Numbered from the stretch's first letter, positions 1 to 8,342 are shown. The stretch is 64,000 bases of DNA from Motiliproteus sp036964625 (GCA_036964625.1 JBALTG010000004.1:1-64000), one strand, 5' to 3'. A program made the numbers and translations. Notes: generated by a model from the letters alone, not told the origin.

Positions 1-305
1 TGACGCATCCTTGCGTCTCCTATTAACCCGCTGCACAAATAGGTTCCATACCTATTTGTCCAGCGCCCCTAAAATCTAGCGCAGTTGCGTGGAACTGCTT
101 GATTTTCAGTGGCTCGCATGGGTCTTCGACTCATGTTGACGCATCCTTGCGTCTCCTATTAACCCGCTGCACAAATAGGTTCCATACCTATTTGTCCATC
201 GCCCCTAAAATCTAGCGCAGTTGCGTGGAACTGCTTGATTTTCAGGGGCTCGCATGGGTCTTCGACCCATGTTGACGCATCCTTGCGTCTCCTATTAACC
301 CGCTG
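1..305. repeat. 136-bp hairpin-rich tandem repeat, two full copies plus a partial third
   Basis: Copies begin at 1, 137 and 273; the third stops near 305, six bases short of the stop codon of the M23 peptidase gene. The two full copies differ at only a few positions. Each unit contains several short palindromes: a GACGCA/TGCGTC stem, a nine-base CAAATAGGT/ACCTATTTG stem, nested AAAATC/GATTTT and AGTT/AACT arms, and a GCATGGGT/ACCCATG arm. Related single copies, inverted relative to this one, lie at about 13711-13852 and 57026-57273. All three sites are at gene 3' ends. The layout resembles REP/BIME-type intergenic repeats, but the sequence is not one I recognise. The array may continue to the left of the window. 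Confidence 0.9.
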
Positions 306-310
306 GGTTA

Positions 311-1183
311 CTAGCGTTGTTGCGGATCCAAAAAAAGCATCGGGTCAACCCGGGCGTTGTTAAGGCTGACGGTCCAGTGCAGGTGCGGGCCGGTGACGCG
401 ACCGCTGCTGCCCACGGTGCCGAGTCGGTCGCCGGTGCGTACTTGGTCGCCGACCTTAACATCGATCCGCTCCATGTGAGAGTACATGGTGATCAGGCCG
501 CGGCCGTGATCGAGGATTAGATTGCGGCCGTTGAAAAAGTAGTCTCCTGCGTCCATGACGACTCCGGGGGCGGGGGCCAGAATAGGTGTGCCTTTAGCTG
601 CAGCGATATCGAGTCCACTATGGGGTTTGCGGGGTTGCTCGTTAAAAAAACGGCGCAGGCCAAAGGGGCTGCTGTATGGGCCGGGTGCTGGGCGCTGAAA
701 GAGGGTGGTGGTTGCTTTGGGCTCGCTCCAGCTTGCTAGCGCGCCAAGCATTTTTGTTTTTTCGGCGCCGATGCGCTCCATATCTAACGGGTTCGGATTG
801 ACCTTGCGTTTGTCTTTGATTACCAGGCGTTGTTCACGGTACTGTTTGGCGGTTACCTCAAAGGTAAAGGACTGGCTGCCGACGCTTATCTGCTGGGTCC
901 CTGCTTCGGTAGATAATGGTATGCCCACCAATGCCAGCCATGGGGCTTGGTGCTGGTAGGGCGTTCCTTGGGTGCTTTGTACCAGTAACCGATGCGTTTC
1001 AAAATAGGCAGTGGGGGGTGTAGTGCTTGCGACCGTGCTGTCAACAGTGCTCTTGATAGGCAGGAGGACGTGGGCGATGCCGCCAGGAACCGCCAGAGCG
1101 TCTGGAAGCGTGGTTTCGGCCAGGGACATTTGGCTGCTGACGCTTAGTAGCGTCCCGATGAGCAGGCGGGTGATGGGGGGCAT
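311..1183 (-). CDS. M23-family (LytM-type) metallopeptidase, exported
   Basis: A 290-residue protein with an N-terminal signal peptide (hydrophobic run after MPPITRLL, likely cleavage near SLAE) and a C-terminal peptidase M23 domain over about the last 110 residues. Zinc-ligand motifs are intact: H188-x3-D192 in HSGLDIA and the HLH at about 267-269. M23 enzymes cleave peptidoglycan cross-bridges or, in divisome factors, activate amidases; an intact active site argues for an enzyme. I chose the ATG at 1183 because it follows AAGGTAG and starts the signal peptide; an upstream ATG at 1240 would overlap xseA. The gene starts 13 bases after the xseA stop, so the two are probably cotranscribed. Confidence 0.88.
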   Translation of the reverse strand: MPPITRLLIGTLLSVSSQMSLAETTLPDALAVPGGIAHVLLPIKSTVDSTVASTTPPTAYFETHRLLVQSTQGTPYQHQAPWLALVGIPLSTEAGTQQISVGSQSFTFEVTAKQYREQRLVIKDKRKVNPNPLDMERIGAEKTKMLGALASWSEPKATTTLFQRPAPGPYSSPFGLRRFFNEQPRKPHSGLDIAAAKGTPILAPAPGVVMDAGDYFFNGRNLILDHGRGLITMYSHMERIDVKVGDQVRTGDRLGTVGSSGRVTGPHLHWTVSLNNARVDPMLFLDPQQR

Positions 1184-1196
1184 AAGGGCTACCTTG

Positions 1197-2564
1197 TCAG
1201 GAATCGGGATCGAATGGTGAGAGGTCGGTGCGGGTCTCAATGGCGGTCACTTTACTGCGTATTGAGCCCTGGGCGAGTCGGGTGTGGAGTGTATCTCCGA
1301 GCTTGACCTGTGCGCTGCTCTGCAGGAGTTGCTGGTCGTTGCCCGTTACAATGGCGTAGCCACGCTCAAGTGTCGCAAGAGGGCTGATCGCATGCAGAGC
1401 ATGCGCCTGTTCCGCAAGGCGCTGGCTTAGTAGCTGTAGTTGATGTCTTAGCGCCTGGGTCAGGCGCTGTTGCAGCAGGCCGGGTTGCTGTCTAAGCCTG
1501 GCGATGTTTTTATTGGGCCGTTGCGCGCTTAAGCGTTCTCGCAGAAGCGATAGTCGGTTGTGCTGGCGCAGTAGTTGTTTGGCGTTGGCATGGTGCAGGC
1601 GTAGTTCTAATGAATCGAGTCGCTGGGTTTGCTCCTGGAGTCGTTGGCCCGGATGGCGTAGCCGCGACCGCAGTGCGTCTAAACGCTGCTGGCGATGAAC
1701 CAGGCTGCTCTGGAGCCATTGTCGTAACCTGTTTTGATACTGCCGTAGCTGCAGCGCTAGCTGCTCGCGATCGGGGCTGAGTAGTTCCGCCGCAGCCGAT
1801 GGGGTGGGCGCCCGGGCGTCGGCAACAAAGTCACAGATACTGAAATCTATCTCATGCCCCACCGCGCTGATGATCGGGATGGCGCTGTTAAAGATCGCCC
1901 GTGCCAGGGCTTCGTCATTAAAGGCGCACAGGTCTTCGGCCGAGCCGCCGCCCCGGCCAATAATAATGACATCGCAAAGTTTCGATCGGTTGGCAAAAGC
2001 CAGTGCCTGGAGTAATTGTTGGGGTGAGTCATCGCCCTGAACGGCTGCCGGGTAGAGCGTCACCGGAATGGCAGGAAAGCGGCGTTTAAGCACGCTGAGA
2101 ATATCCTGAATGGCAGCCCCGGTAGGCGAGGTGATCACCCCGATATGCTTCGGCAAGTTGGGTAGCAGGCGTTTGCGTTCGGACTCGAATAGGCCTTCGG
2201 CTTGCAGTTTCTGTTTTAGTGCCTCAAAGGCCGCCTGTAGATCACCGCTACCGGCAGCTTCGAGATAGTCGCCGATCAGCTGGTATTCACCACGCCCTTC
2301 GTAGAGGCTCACTTTGGCCCTGAGGTGTACCCGATCACCGTTTTTAGGGCGATACTTAAGGAATCGTGAGCGGTTCCGAAACAGCGCGCAACGTACCTGG
2401 GCGCGGTCATCTTTAAGGGTGAAATACCAGTGGCCAGAGCTGGGGCTAACAAAATTGGATATTTCGCCTTCAACCTGAACGATCGCAAAGCTTCGCTCCA
2501 GCAACTGCCGGGCCTGTTGATTGAGATCGCTTACACTAAGAATGTCGGAGCTGGAAAGGGTCAA
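1197..2564 (-). CDS. xseA: Exodeoxyribonuclease VII large subunit
   Basis: A 455-residue protein of normal XseA length. It has the N-terminal OB-fold (starting LSVSDLNQQARQLLE and running through VQVEGEISNF), the central catalytic domain with GVITSPTGAAIQDIL and IIGRGGGSAEDL, and a long Gln/Arg/Leu-rich helical C-terminus that assembles the complex. XseA with XseB degrades single-stranded DNA from either end in mismatch and damage repair. No xseB is visible nearby, which is usual. The M23 peptidase gene follows on the same strand. Confidence 0.96.
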   Translation of the reverse strand: MTLSSSDILSVSDLNQQARQLLERSFAIVQVEGEISNFVSPSSGHWYFTLKDDRAQVRCALFRNRSRFLKYRPKNGDRVHLRAKVSLYEGRGEYQLIGDYLEAAGSGDLQAAFEALKQKLQAEGLFESERKRLLPNLPKHIGVITSPTGAAIQDILSVLKRRFPAIPVTLYPAAVQGDDSPQQLLQALAFANRSKLCDVIIIGRGGGSAEDLCAFNDEALARAIFNSAIPIISAVGHEIDFSICDFVADARAPTPSAAAELLSPDREQLALQLRQYQNRLRQWLQSSLVHRQQRLDALRSRLRHPGQRLQEQTQRLDSLELRLHHANAKQLLRQHNRLSLLRERLSAQRPNKNIARLRQQPGLLQQRLTQALRHQLQLLSQRLAEQAHALHAISPLATLERGYAIVTGNDQQLLQSSAQVKLGDTLHTRLAQGSIRSKVTAIETRTDLSPFDPDS

Positions 2565-2798
2565 GGTGTGCGCCGCCTGAAATATCTCGGATGTTTTGGT
2601 GCGTTTCGCAGCACCCTCGCGATATGTTACAGCCTCCGCGCTTTTATCTAAAGCTTGAGGCAGGGCGAGAGCAGGGTTGATCGGTTGAATGGCTTATCGG
2701 GCTGTGTGTGGTCTCCCGTTGACGTCACTACAAGCCGGTCTTTACTTGGTGTAAAGGTTTGAGGTAAAGGTTTTATCGATTGGATGATAGAGGTGGTT

Positions 2799-3152
2799 AT
2801 GACTGAACTGAACCAGCAGCAATGCCAGGCGTGTGATCGACTTGCAGTTAAACTTTCTGAACAATATGCACAGCAATTGTTGTCGCAGCTGCCAGCATGG
2901 GTTGTTGTCCGGCGCGATGCGGTGTCTCAGCTTGCGCGGACGTATCGCTTTAACAACTTCGTCGATGCGCTGGCGTTTACCAACCGTGTCGGTGCGATGG
3001 CTGAGCAGCAGGGTCATCATCCTGATCTGGTCACTCGTTGGGGGGCTGTTGAGGTGTATTGGTGGAGCCATAATCTCAAGGGGTTGCATATTAACGATTT
3101 TATCTGCGCGGCTAAAACAGATCGGCTGTATTTGGCGGATAGCGGGTCCTGA
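2799..3152 (+). CDS. phhB: 4a-hydroxytetrahydrobiopterin dehydratase (pterin-4a-carbinolamine dehydratase)
   Basis: A 117-residue protein matching the PCD family, with the HHPD motif followed by VYWWSH and then LHINDFICAAKTD, the histidines and aspartate of the pterin site. The enzyme dehydrates 4a-hydroxytetrahydrobiopterin formed by phenylalanine hydroxylase and can also have a regulatory role. I prefer the ATG at 2799 because GAGG lies five bases before it; an in-frame ATG at 2784 adds five residues without a good ribosome site. No phenylalanine hydroxylase gene lies in the window. Confidence 0.92.
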   Translation: MTELNQQQCQACDRLAVKLSEQYAQQLLSQLPAWVVVRRDAVSQLARTYRFNNFVDALAFTNRVGAMAEQQGHHPDLVTRWGAVEVYWWSHNLKGLHINDFICAAKTDRLYLADSGS

Positions 3153-3229
3153 GCATGGTTTCAGGCAATAGAGGCTAGCTTTGGTTTGATATGTTGCTAG
3201 AATGCCGAAAAACTCTTCGCATTAAAGTG

Positions 3230-3256
3230 CTTATATTGCTTATATTGCTTATATTG
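3230..3256. repeat. Three perfect tandem copies of the 9-mer CTTATATTG
   Basis: The units occupy 3230-3238, 3239-3247 and 3248-3256, followed by a partial CTTA, and end about 14 bases before the purU start codon. Each unit carries TATATT, similar to a -10 hexamer. Change in copy number would shift promoter or leader spacing for purU; that role is inference. Confidence 0.85.
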
Positions 3257-3270
3257 CTTACAGGTTGGAC

Positions 3271-4134
3271 ATGCTCTCTATGGAACCCCGTTATCGTTTG
3301 GTTATTTCGTGCCCTGATCGGGTTGGTATCGTAGCAATGGTCAGTAGCTTTATCTCCAGTCATGGGGGTTCAATTACAGAGGCCAATCAGCATTCAGAAA
3401 GTGTTACCGGCTGGTTTTTTATGCGTTACGAGATTAGCGCACGGAACCTGGCTTTTTCTGTGGATGAGCTGCGCGAATCATTTGCCACCATCGCTCAATC
3501 GTTCAGTATGTCCTGGAGCCTGAGCGACTCTTCAAAGCCCAAGCGGGTATTGTTGATGGCGAGTAAGCAGTCGCATTGTTTGGCGGATCTGCTTTATCGT
3601 TACAACTCGCAGGAGTTGGATTGCGAAATCCCCTGCGTGATCTCCAATCATGACGACTTACGTAGCATGGTGGAGTGGCATGGAATTCCCTACCATCACG
3701 TCCCGGTTGATAGCGCCGATAAGCAGAGCGCATTTAATCGCGTGGTTGAGCTGGTTGAGCAGAATCAAATAGACACTATTGTATTGGCTCGCTACATGCA
3801 GATTTTACCCCCGGAGCTTTGTTTGCGTTATGCGTCCCAGGTGATCAATATCCACCATAGTTTTCTACCTTCGTTTGCGGGCGCTAAACCTTATCACCAG
3901 GCTCATGAACGCGGGGTTAAGTTGATCGGTGCTACCTGTCATTACGTTACCGAAGAGTTGGACGCGGGTCCTATTATTGATCAGGATGTGATTCGCATTA
4001 CCCATAACGACAGTGCCGATGATATGGTGAGGTTGGGGCGTGATGCTGAAAAATCAGTGCTTGCGCGCGGTTTGCGCTGGCATCTGGAGGATCGTATTTT
4101 GGTCCATGGAAATAAGACGGTGGTCTTTTCTTAG
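3271..4134 (+). CDS. purU: Formyltetrahydrofolate deformylase
   Basis: A 287-residue protein with an N-terminal ACT domain (RLVISCPDRVGIVAMV, about residues 8-80) and a C-terminal formyltransferase-fold hydrolase domain. The catalytic Asn-His-Asp set is visible: N and H in VINIHHSFLPSF and D in ELDAGPIIDQDV. PurU hydrolyses 10-formyl-THF to THF and formate, supplying formate for purine synthesis and relieving folate imbalance. The ATG at 3271 has AGG six bases upstream; a TTG at 3265 is also in frame. A 9-bp tandem repeat lies directly upstream. The fhs gene for the reverse-sense ATP-driven reaction lies at 12 kb. Confidence 0.95.
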   Translation: MLSMEPRYRLVISCPDRVGIVAMVSSFISSHGGSITEANQHSESVTGWFFMRYEISARNLAFSVDELRESFATIAQSFSMSWSLSDSSKPKRVLLMASKQSHCLADLLYRYNSQELDCEIPCVISNHDDLRSMVEWHGIPYHHVPVDSADKQSAFNRVVELVEQNQIDTIVLARYMQILPPELCLRYASQVINIHHSFLPSFAGAKPYHQAHERGVKLIGATCHYVTEELDAGPIIDQDVIRITHNDSADDMVRLGRDAEKSVLARGLRWHLEDRILVHGNKTVVFS

Positions 4135-4181
4135 ATCAATACTGATGCCTGTGTAGTACAGGTTGTTAAGGAGCGTTTAGG

Positions 4182-4592
4182 ATGCTGAAAAGTGTAAAAG
4201 TTGAAGATTATATGACCACGCAATTGGTCACTTTTAAGCCAGAAACGAGCTTGTTTCAGGCGATCAGTATATTTTCTGAATCCCATGTCTCAGGTGCGCC
4301 AGTGATTGATGGTCGAGGCCAGTTGGTCGGTATGTTGTCCGAAGTGGATTGTCTCAAAGCTATTTTGAAGCACACCTATTACGAAGAGGAAAAGGGCGGT
4401 TGCGTCGGCGATTTTATGACTGCAGACGTTGAAACAGTCTCCAGTGATGCGGACATTATCGCTCTTTCCGAGAAGTTCATTAGCGGCAATCGGCGTCGTT
4501 TTCCGGTACTGCGAAACGGCAAGTTGGTCGGTCAGATCAGTCGTAAAGATGTGTTGCGTGCGGTAAGTGATTTCGTTTCCAAGACGTCTTGA
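4182..4592 (+). CDS. Tandem CBS-domain protein
   Basis: A 136-residue soluble protein made of two CBS domains (about residues 5-65 and 75-132), each with the family pattern: VEDYMTTQLVTFKPETSL then HVSGAPVIDGRGQLVGMLSE, and GDFMTADVETVSSDADI then RRRFPVLRNGKLVGQISR. CBS pairs bind adenine nucleotides and act as regulatory modules. As a stand-alone pair its partner cannot be inferred here. An AGGAG site precedes the ATG. It is likely transcribed after purU, 47 bases upstream. Confidence 0.9.
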   Translation: MLKSVKVEDYMTTQLVTFKPETSLFQAISIFSESHVSGAPVIDGRGQLVGMLSEVDCLKAILKHTYYEEEKGGCVGDFMTADVETVSSDADIIALSEKFISGNRRRFPVLRNGKLVGQISRKDVLRAVSDFVSKTS

Positions 4593-4613
4593 TGGCTTTG
4601 GGCTAGGCGCCCG

Positions 4614-4652
4614 ATAAAACGAATCCGGTAGCCACTTTACCGGTCCGTTTTA
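4614..4652 (+). terminator. Imperfect inverted repeat after the CBS gene
   Basis: ATAAAACG...CCGGTA pairs with TACCGG...CGTTTTAT around a short loop, 22 bases after the stop codon. There is no long T-run after it, so efficient intrinsic termination is uncertain. Confidence 0.45.
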
Positions 4653-4739
4653 TGGTATTCTCGTTGCTTTGTTAAAGGTGACTTTGTTGCTGATGTGCTT
4701 GCGTGTTGCATCAGTAATGAGGGCTGGGCAGCGTAGTCG

Positions 4740-5645
4740 ATGAGCAAGCTTTTTCCTGAACAACCCATACTTTTTTATCCTTCACTAGCGTGTCGCTTTG
4801 GGACCGAAGAGGCGATACTGCTGTCGGTTTACTATCAGTACGCTTGCCATCACGGTGTGATCAATGCCGAAGAGCAGGCGCAGTTTATCCTGCGGCGTCG
4901 AGAATGGCAGGCGCTTAGCCCGTTTTTTGACGAGGACAAACTGGCGCAGTTGACCAGTAGTCTGGTTGATCAGGGTGTTTTGGATGCCCAGTTTCAAGCT
5001 AATGGCAGTATTCGCGTAACTCTCTTGGATACCGGTGCTGAGACTGCCGTCGGCGTAAGTGCTCAGCCAGCCGAGCCGATGCGCGAGTCCCGGCCAGCGG
5101 TACTGCCTGAGCGTCTTGCGGATGTGCGTCGCCCATCGGAGGCGGCGGATTCTATCCGTTCCTCTGTCCGGATGCCCGAGCCGACCATTGCCCATACAGC
5201 CCCCAGTATGATTGTTCGCGGACCGGCCCCGAGTTTTGGGGGAAGTACCGGTTGGGCGAAGCCTAAAGATGATTTGCAGTTGTTGTTTGAAAGGCAGGAG
5301 CAGCATCATCAGCAACTTAAGGAAATTACCCCTAACTGGCAGCCGCAGTCAGACACGTTGCAGCTACTGGCTAAAAAGAGTATTACCGATGAGTTCTCGC
5401 TGGCCTGCGCTGATCAGTTTGTGGCCTATTATATGGGCCAAGGGCAGCGCAAGAAGTCCTGGGAACAACCCTTTATGAAATGGGTCATGCGCGAGTGGGT
5501 TGGTGCCCAAAAGAAGCAGTATCGAGAGCAGGTAACTAAAGATCAACAGGGGTACAGTGGTGAAAGAGATCAAACACGTGCTCGGCAAGATAAGCGAGAG
5601 CGGATTACAACCTCGGTCATGGACATCAACAACACAGACTGGTGA
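4740..5645 (+). CDS. DnaT-like primosomal protein
   Basis: A 301-residue protein. The N-terminal third (FYPSLACRFGTEEAILLSVYY) looks like a helical replication-initiator-type domain. A low-complexity Pro/Ser/Arg linker spans about 105-180. The C-terminal domain (about 195-265) carries the DnaT single-strand-binding pattern: W-x-P, LQLLAKKSI, EFSLACADQFVAYY and SWEQPFMKWVMREW. DnaT helps hand the replicative helicase to PriA/PriB at stalled forks. The downstream P-like gene overlaps it by 89 bases, so translation is coupled, as with dnaT-dnaC in E. coli. There are no phage structural or integrase genes nearby, so this looks like a resident or domesticated module. Confidence 0.72.
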   Translation: MSKLFPEQPILFYPSLACRFGTEEAILLSVYYQYACHHGVINAEEQAQFILRRREWQALSPFFDEDKLAQLTSSLVDQGVLDAQFQANGSIRVTLLDTGAETAVGVSAQPAEPMRESRPAVLPERLADVRRPSEAADSIRSSVRMPEPTIAHTAPSMIVRGPAPSFGGSTGWAKPKDDLQLLFERQEQHHQQLKEITPNWQPQSDTLQLLAKKSITDEFSLACADQFVAYYMGQGQRKKSWEQPFMKWVMREWVGAQKKQYREQVTKDQQGYSGERDQTRARQDKRERITTSVMDINNTDW

Positions 5646-6375
5646 CTCTGCTTCTGGATCTCATGAGCGTCAGGATCCGATACCTGTTGTAACTAAACAA
5701 TTGGTAAACATGTTGTTTGCTCGGTTTATGACTATATACGGGCACAAATTTAAAAGTGTGTTCCAGAGTGAAGACGAGATTCGTATTGCTAAGCGTGAAT
5801 GGGCGTTAAGTTTGCGTGGCTATACCGAGCAGGAGCTGGTGCCGGCGATCGATCGTAGCAAAGAGCAGTTTGTATGGATGCCAACGATTGCTGAGTTTCT
5901 GGGGCTGCTGCGCAAGGATCTACAGGACTATGGTCTGCCAGCCGTGCTGTCGGCTTATCAGGAGGCCTGTCTGCATGCCGATCACCCTCGTGAGCGCGAG
6001 TGGAGTCATCCTGCGGTCTATTTTGCCGGGCGTGCCACGGATTGGTTTCGTTTGCGTACCGAAGACAAGTTTGATGTGTTTGGCGATTTTGAATTTAATT
6101 ATCGACAGTTTTGTCAGCGGGTTATTGATGGTGAAGATCTGACCGTGCCTCTGCCGCTGGGGTTGCCTGATCGGTCCAGCAATACCCTTGCGTTGTTTGT
6201 GCAGGACTGGGGTGAGCAGCAGGGCATAACTGCGCAGCAGGCTGCGACTTTACTGTATTATCTGGAAAAGCCGAAAGGCAGTCCTATACGTGCACATTTC
6301 AAGAAGCATGCTGAGGCCAAGGTGGGTCAGTGGGGGCTGGTGTTACAGTTACCGGACGATGTTACGGTGATTTAA
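5557..6375 (+). CDS. Lambda replication protein P-like, candidate helicase loader
   Basis: A 272-residue protein starting at GTG 5557 (or GTG 5560) after AGGGG. After a short variable N-terminus, the segment at about 48-120 (VNMLFARFMTIYGHKF, then IRIAKREWALSLRGY, ending FVWMPTIAEFLGLLR) fits the pattern of phage lambda P-type replication proteins, which load DnaB without an ATPase domain. No Walker A motif is present, so it is not a DnaC/DnaI AAA+ loader. It lies out of frame inside the 3' end of the DnaT-like gene. The assignment is from pattern recognition alone and the function is inferred from family and pairing. Confidence 0.62.
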   Translation: MVKEIKHVLGKISESGLQPRSWTSTTQTGDSASGSHERQDPIPVVTKQLVNMLFARFMTIYGHKFKSVFQSEDEIRIAKREWALSLRGYTEQELVPAIDRSKEQFVWMPTIAEFLGLLRKDLQDYGLPAVLSAYQEACLHADHPREREWSHPAVYFAGRATDWFRLRTEDKFDVFGDFEFNYRQFCQRVIDGEDLTVPLPLGLPDRSSNTLALFVQDWGEQQGITAQQAATLLYYLEKPKGSPIRAHFKKHAEAKVGQWGLVLQLPDDVTVI

Positions 6376-6379
6376 TGCG

Positions 6380-6417
6380 AAAAAACTGCCGCAGGCGCAT
6401 CGCTTGCGGCAACTTTA
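6380..6417. terminator. Bidirectional hairpin terminator
   Basis: TGCCGCAGGCG pairs with CGCTTGCGGCA around a short loop, preceded by an A-run and followed by a T-rich stretch. It lies between the convergent P-like gene and the small minus-strand gene, so it can serve both. Confidence 0.8.
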
Positions 6418-6426
6418 TAGGGGCAA

Positions 6427-6588
6427 TCAGGCGGATTTAATTTCAAAGCGTAGGTTTCCATACCAGCGTTCTTGGCCCTTGTCGTTTTCAATCAATACAG
6501 AATTGCTGCCGAGCTCTTTGATGGAGTATTGATTAGCGGCTGTTAATTGGTCTTCAAAGCCGTCATTACAGGTGCATTCAATAATCAT
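6427..6588 (-). CDS. 53-residue orphan protein
   Basis: Reads MIIECTCNDGFEDQLTAANQ, then about 33 more residues ending RWYGNLRFEIKSA. The ATG is preceded by AGAGGA at good spacing, and the stop lies just before the bidirectional terminator. The protein has two cysteines near the start (CTC), is mixed charged, and has no membrane segment or signal. The strong ribosome site and terminator support it being a gene. I do not recognise the family. The DNA just upstream of it is notably A+T-rich. Confidence 0.6.
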   Translation of the reverse strand: MIIECTCNDGFEDQLTAANQYSIKELGSNSVLIENDKGQERWYGNLRFEIKSA

Positions 6589-7079
6589 TATCGTTTTCCT
6601 CTGTGTTTTATTGTTGTTTTATTCGCCCGCATCTATAAAAGCGTTTGACGAGACGCTGTCTTTGTCTACGCTGGGTGATCAATAACAAGGGTCAATATCA
6701 GTTCCGGCAATATAGTTCCCTCGATGTGCAGTATATTTCCTGATCCGGTGCGTAATTGAATATAGCTGAATTAGTGTTCTAGTGGAACCCCTCTGTGGCT
6801 ACTTTGTTATTTTATTGTTTTGCGTATAACCTATTGTTAATTAAGTATTTTTGTTAGCATTCTGGGTTTTTTGGTAGTTGCGGTTAACCTAATGTCGTAT
6901 AGGGTTGGCTGAAATATCGGCTTGGTTGTGAATGGTCTGGGGCGTTATTCAGGGCACAAAAGTGACGTTTTTTTCTGTTCAATTAATTTGTAGGCGATGC
7001 CGTGGTGATTTTTTGACGTGAGGGGTATTGGCTTGCGCAGTGACGCCGCTGATAGCAAGCCTGTTGCAGATAGCGGTTG
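6589..7079. other. A+T-rich intergenic region, no gene seen
   Basis: About 490 bases between the start of the small gene and the 3' end of the patatin gene. It is visibly richer in T and A than its neighbours and has no convincing open frame with a ribosome site. It must hold the promoter of the minus-strand small gene. I see no RNA gene or clear hairpin in it. Confidence 0.6.
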
Positions 7080-8342
7080 TTAGTTGGCCGGTTTGCGCTG
7101 CGCGGTGTTAGTCTGCCCTGTTGGGCTTGCCTCGGGTCCTGGCTGAAAAAAAGTATCGATGCTATCCCTTTCCCACATGGCGTCCTTGTAACCCAGATCG
7201 ATCAGCGCTTTACAGAAAGGTGCAGCAAAAAGCAGGTAGCTGGCAGCGGTAGCACCGCCGCCGCTTGCTGTAGCGCCTACTGTGCGCATAAGCAGGCGGA
7301 GTGTGCGTGGTAGATATCGAATGTTGCGGCCGGCAATTTTGTCGAGCTCTTCTGACGGGGAGACAACCAGGCTGTCCACGGGCTTAAGTAGGACTCCTGC
7401 GGCTAGTCGCTGTGATTCCGGGATCAGTTTTAGCAGTTCGTTGGTTCTGTCGAGGTGCTCAATATCGCCCTCTAGCGAATCGATGAAAGCGCTGTTTAGC
7501 AGGTGTCCCATAATCTGCGCCATCGAGGGCGAGTGGCGAGTGCGGCGTCGCTTGACCCAATGAACGGGGTTGCGGTTGCTGCTGACACCGATGACAAATA
7601 CCCGTTCGGCGCCTAGGTGCAGTGCTGGGCTGATAGGGGCTAGTTGTCGCAATGCGCCATCGCCAAAGTATTCCCTGTTGATTAGCACGCTAGGGAAAAC
7701 AGTGGGTATGGCAGAGGACGCCATCAAGTGTTCAATGCCGAGTTTGCAGTTGCTGCCAATCCGATTGTGACGCCGCCAGGGTTTCAGGTGCTCTGCGGCC
7801 TGGAAAAAGCTGACTGATTGGCCGCTGTTATAGCCTATAGCGGTAACGCTAACGGCTTCTAGATTGCCTTCGCTGATAGCGGCGTCGATTTTGTCAAAAG
7901 AAATTGTCCGTTCTAGCCATTCTCTGATGGGCGCGTTGTCTAGGAATGCGACCGGGTGTTTTCGACCGACCCCTTGATTCAATAAGGATGTTACCAGGCG
8001 CCCCCCTCCTTTGAGCAGTGACCAGAGGTCGGCCCGGTAGATCTGCTCTGGTGTTAGCTGCTGCCAAAGGGCTTCAAGGTCGATGACCGCCTCTCTGAAA
8101 TTGCCTGCATGGCAAGCCAGTGTCAGAGCATTGATGGCTCCTGCCGAAGTGCCGCAGATGATGGGGAAGGGGTTAGGGTGGTTGGCGGGAAGGATTTCTG
8201 CAACCGCTTTTAAAACGCCGACTTGATAGGCCGCTCGCGCACCGCCACCGGATAGGATCAGGGCGCGTTTAACTTGAGCAGGGGGCTCAGCTAGGTTGGC
8301 CGCCGGTTGGCGGCGGAAGAGTACATCCAGAGTCTCTCTCAT
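7080..8342 (-). CDS. Patatin-like phospholipase family protein
   Basis: A 420-residue protein with a patatin domain from about residue 25. The oxyanion motif SGGGARAAYQVG, the nucleophile elbow GTSAG and the catalytic aspartate in DGALRQLAP are all present, so the Ser-Asp dyad is complete. The family hydrolyses acyl esters of lipids. There is no signal peptide, so action is probably cytoplasmic or at the inner face of the membrane. The C-terminal 100 residues (after LLKPVDSLVVSPSEELDKIA) are an extension seen in bacterial relatives; it contains a Gly/Ala-rich hydrophobic stretch. It is transcribed alone; the next gene is divergent. Confidence 0.9.
   Translation of the reverse strand: MRETLDVLFRRQPAANLAEPPAQVKRALILSGGGARAAYQVGVLKAVAEILPANHPNPFPIICGTSAGAINALTLACHAGNFREAVIDLEALWQQLTPEQIYRADLWSLLKGGGRLVTSLLNQGVGRKHPVAFLDNAPIREWLERTISFDKIDAAISEGNLEAVSVTAIGYNSGQSVSFFQAAEHLKPWRRHNRIGSNCKLGIEHLMASSAIPTVFPSVLINREYFGDGALRQLAPISPALHLGAERVFVIGVSSNRNPVHWVKRRRTRHSPSMAQIMGHLLNSAFIDSLEGDIEHLDRTNELLKLIPESQRLAAGVLLKPVDSLVVSPSEELDKIAGRNIRYLPRTLRLLMRTVGATASGGGATAASYLLFAAPFCKALIDLGYKDAMWERDSIDTFFQPGPEASPTGQTNTAQRKPAN

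Noticed and set aside
1..305. CRISPR-like array
   Set aside because: The period is 136 bp with near-identical full units and no unique spacers; there are no cas genes.
4740..6375. Prophage replication module
   Set aside because: No integrase, repressor, structural or lysis genes are within reach, and the flanking genes are ordinary chromosomal ones. A domesticated origin remains possible.
7077..7770. Plus-strand open frames opposite the patatin gene
   Set aside because: They are short, antisense to a gene with all catalytic motifs intact, and have no family signal.
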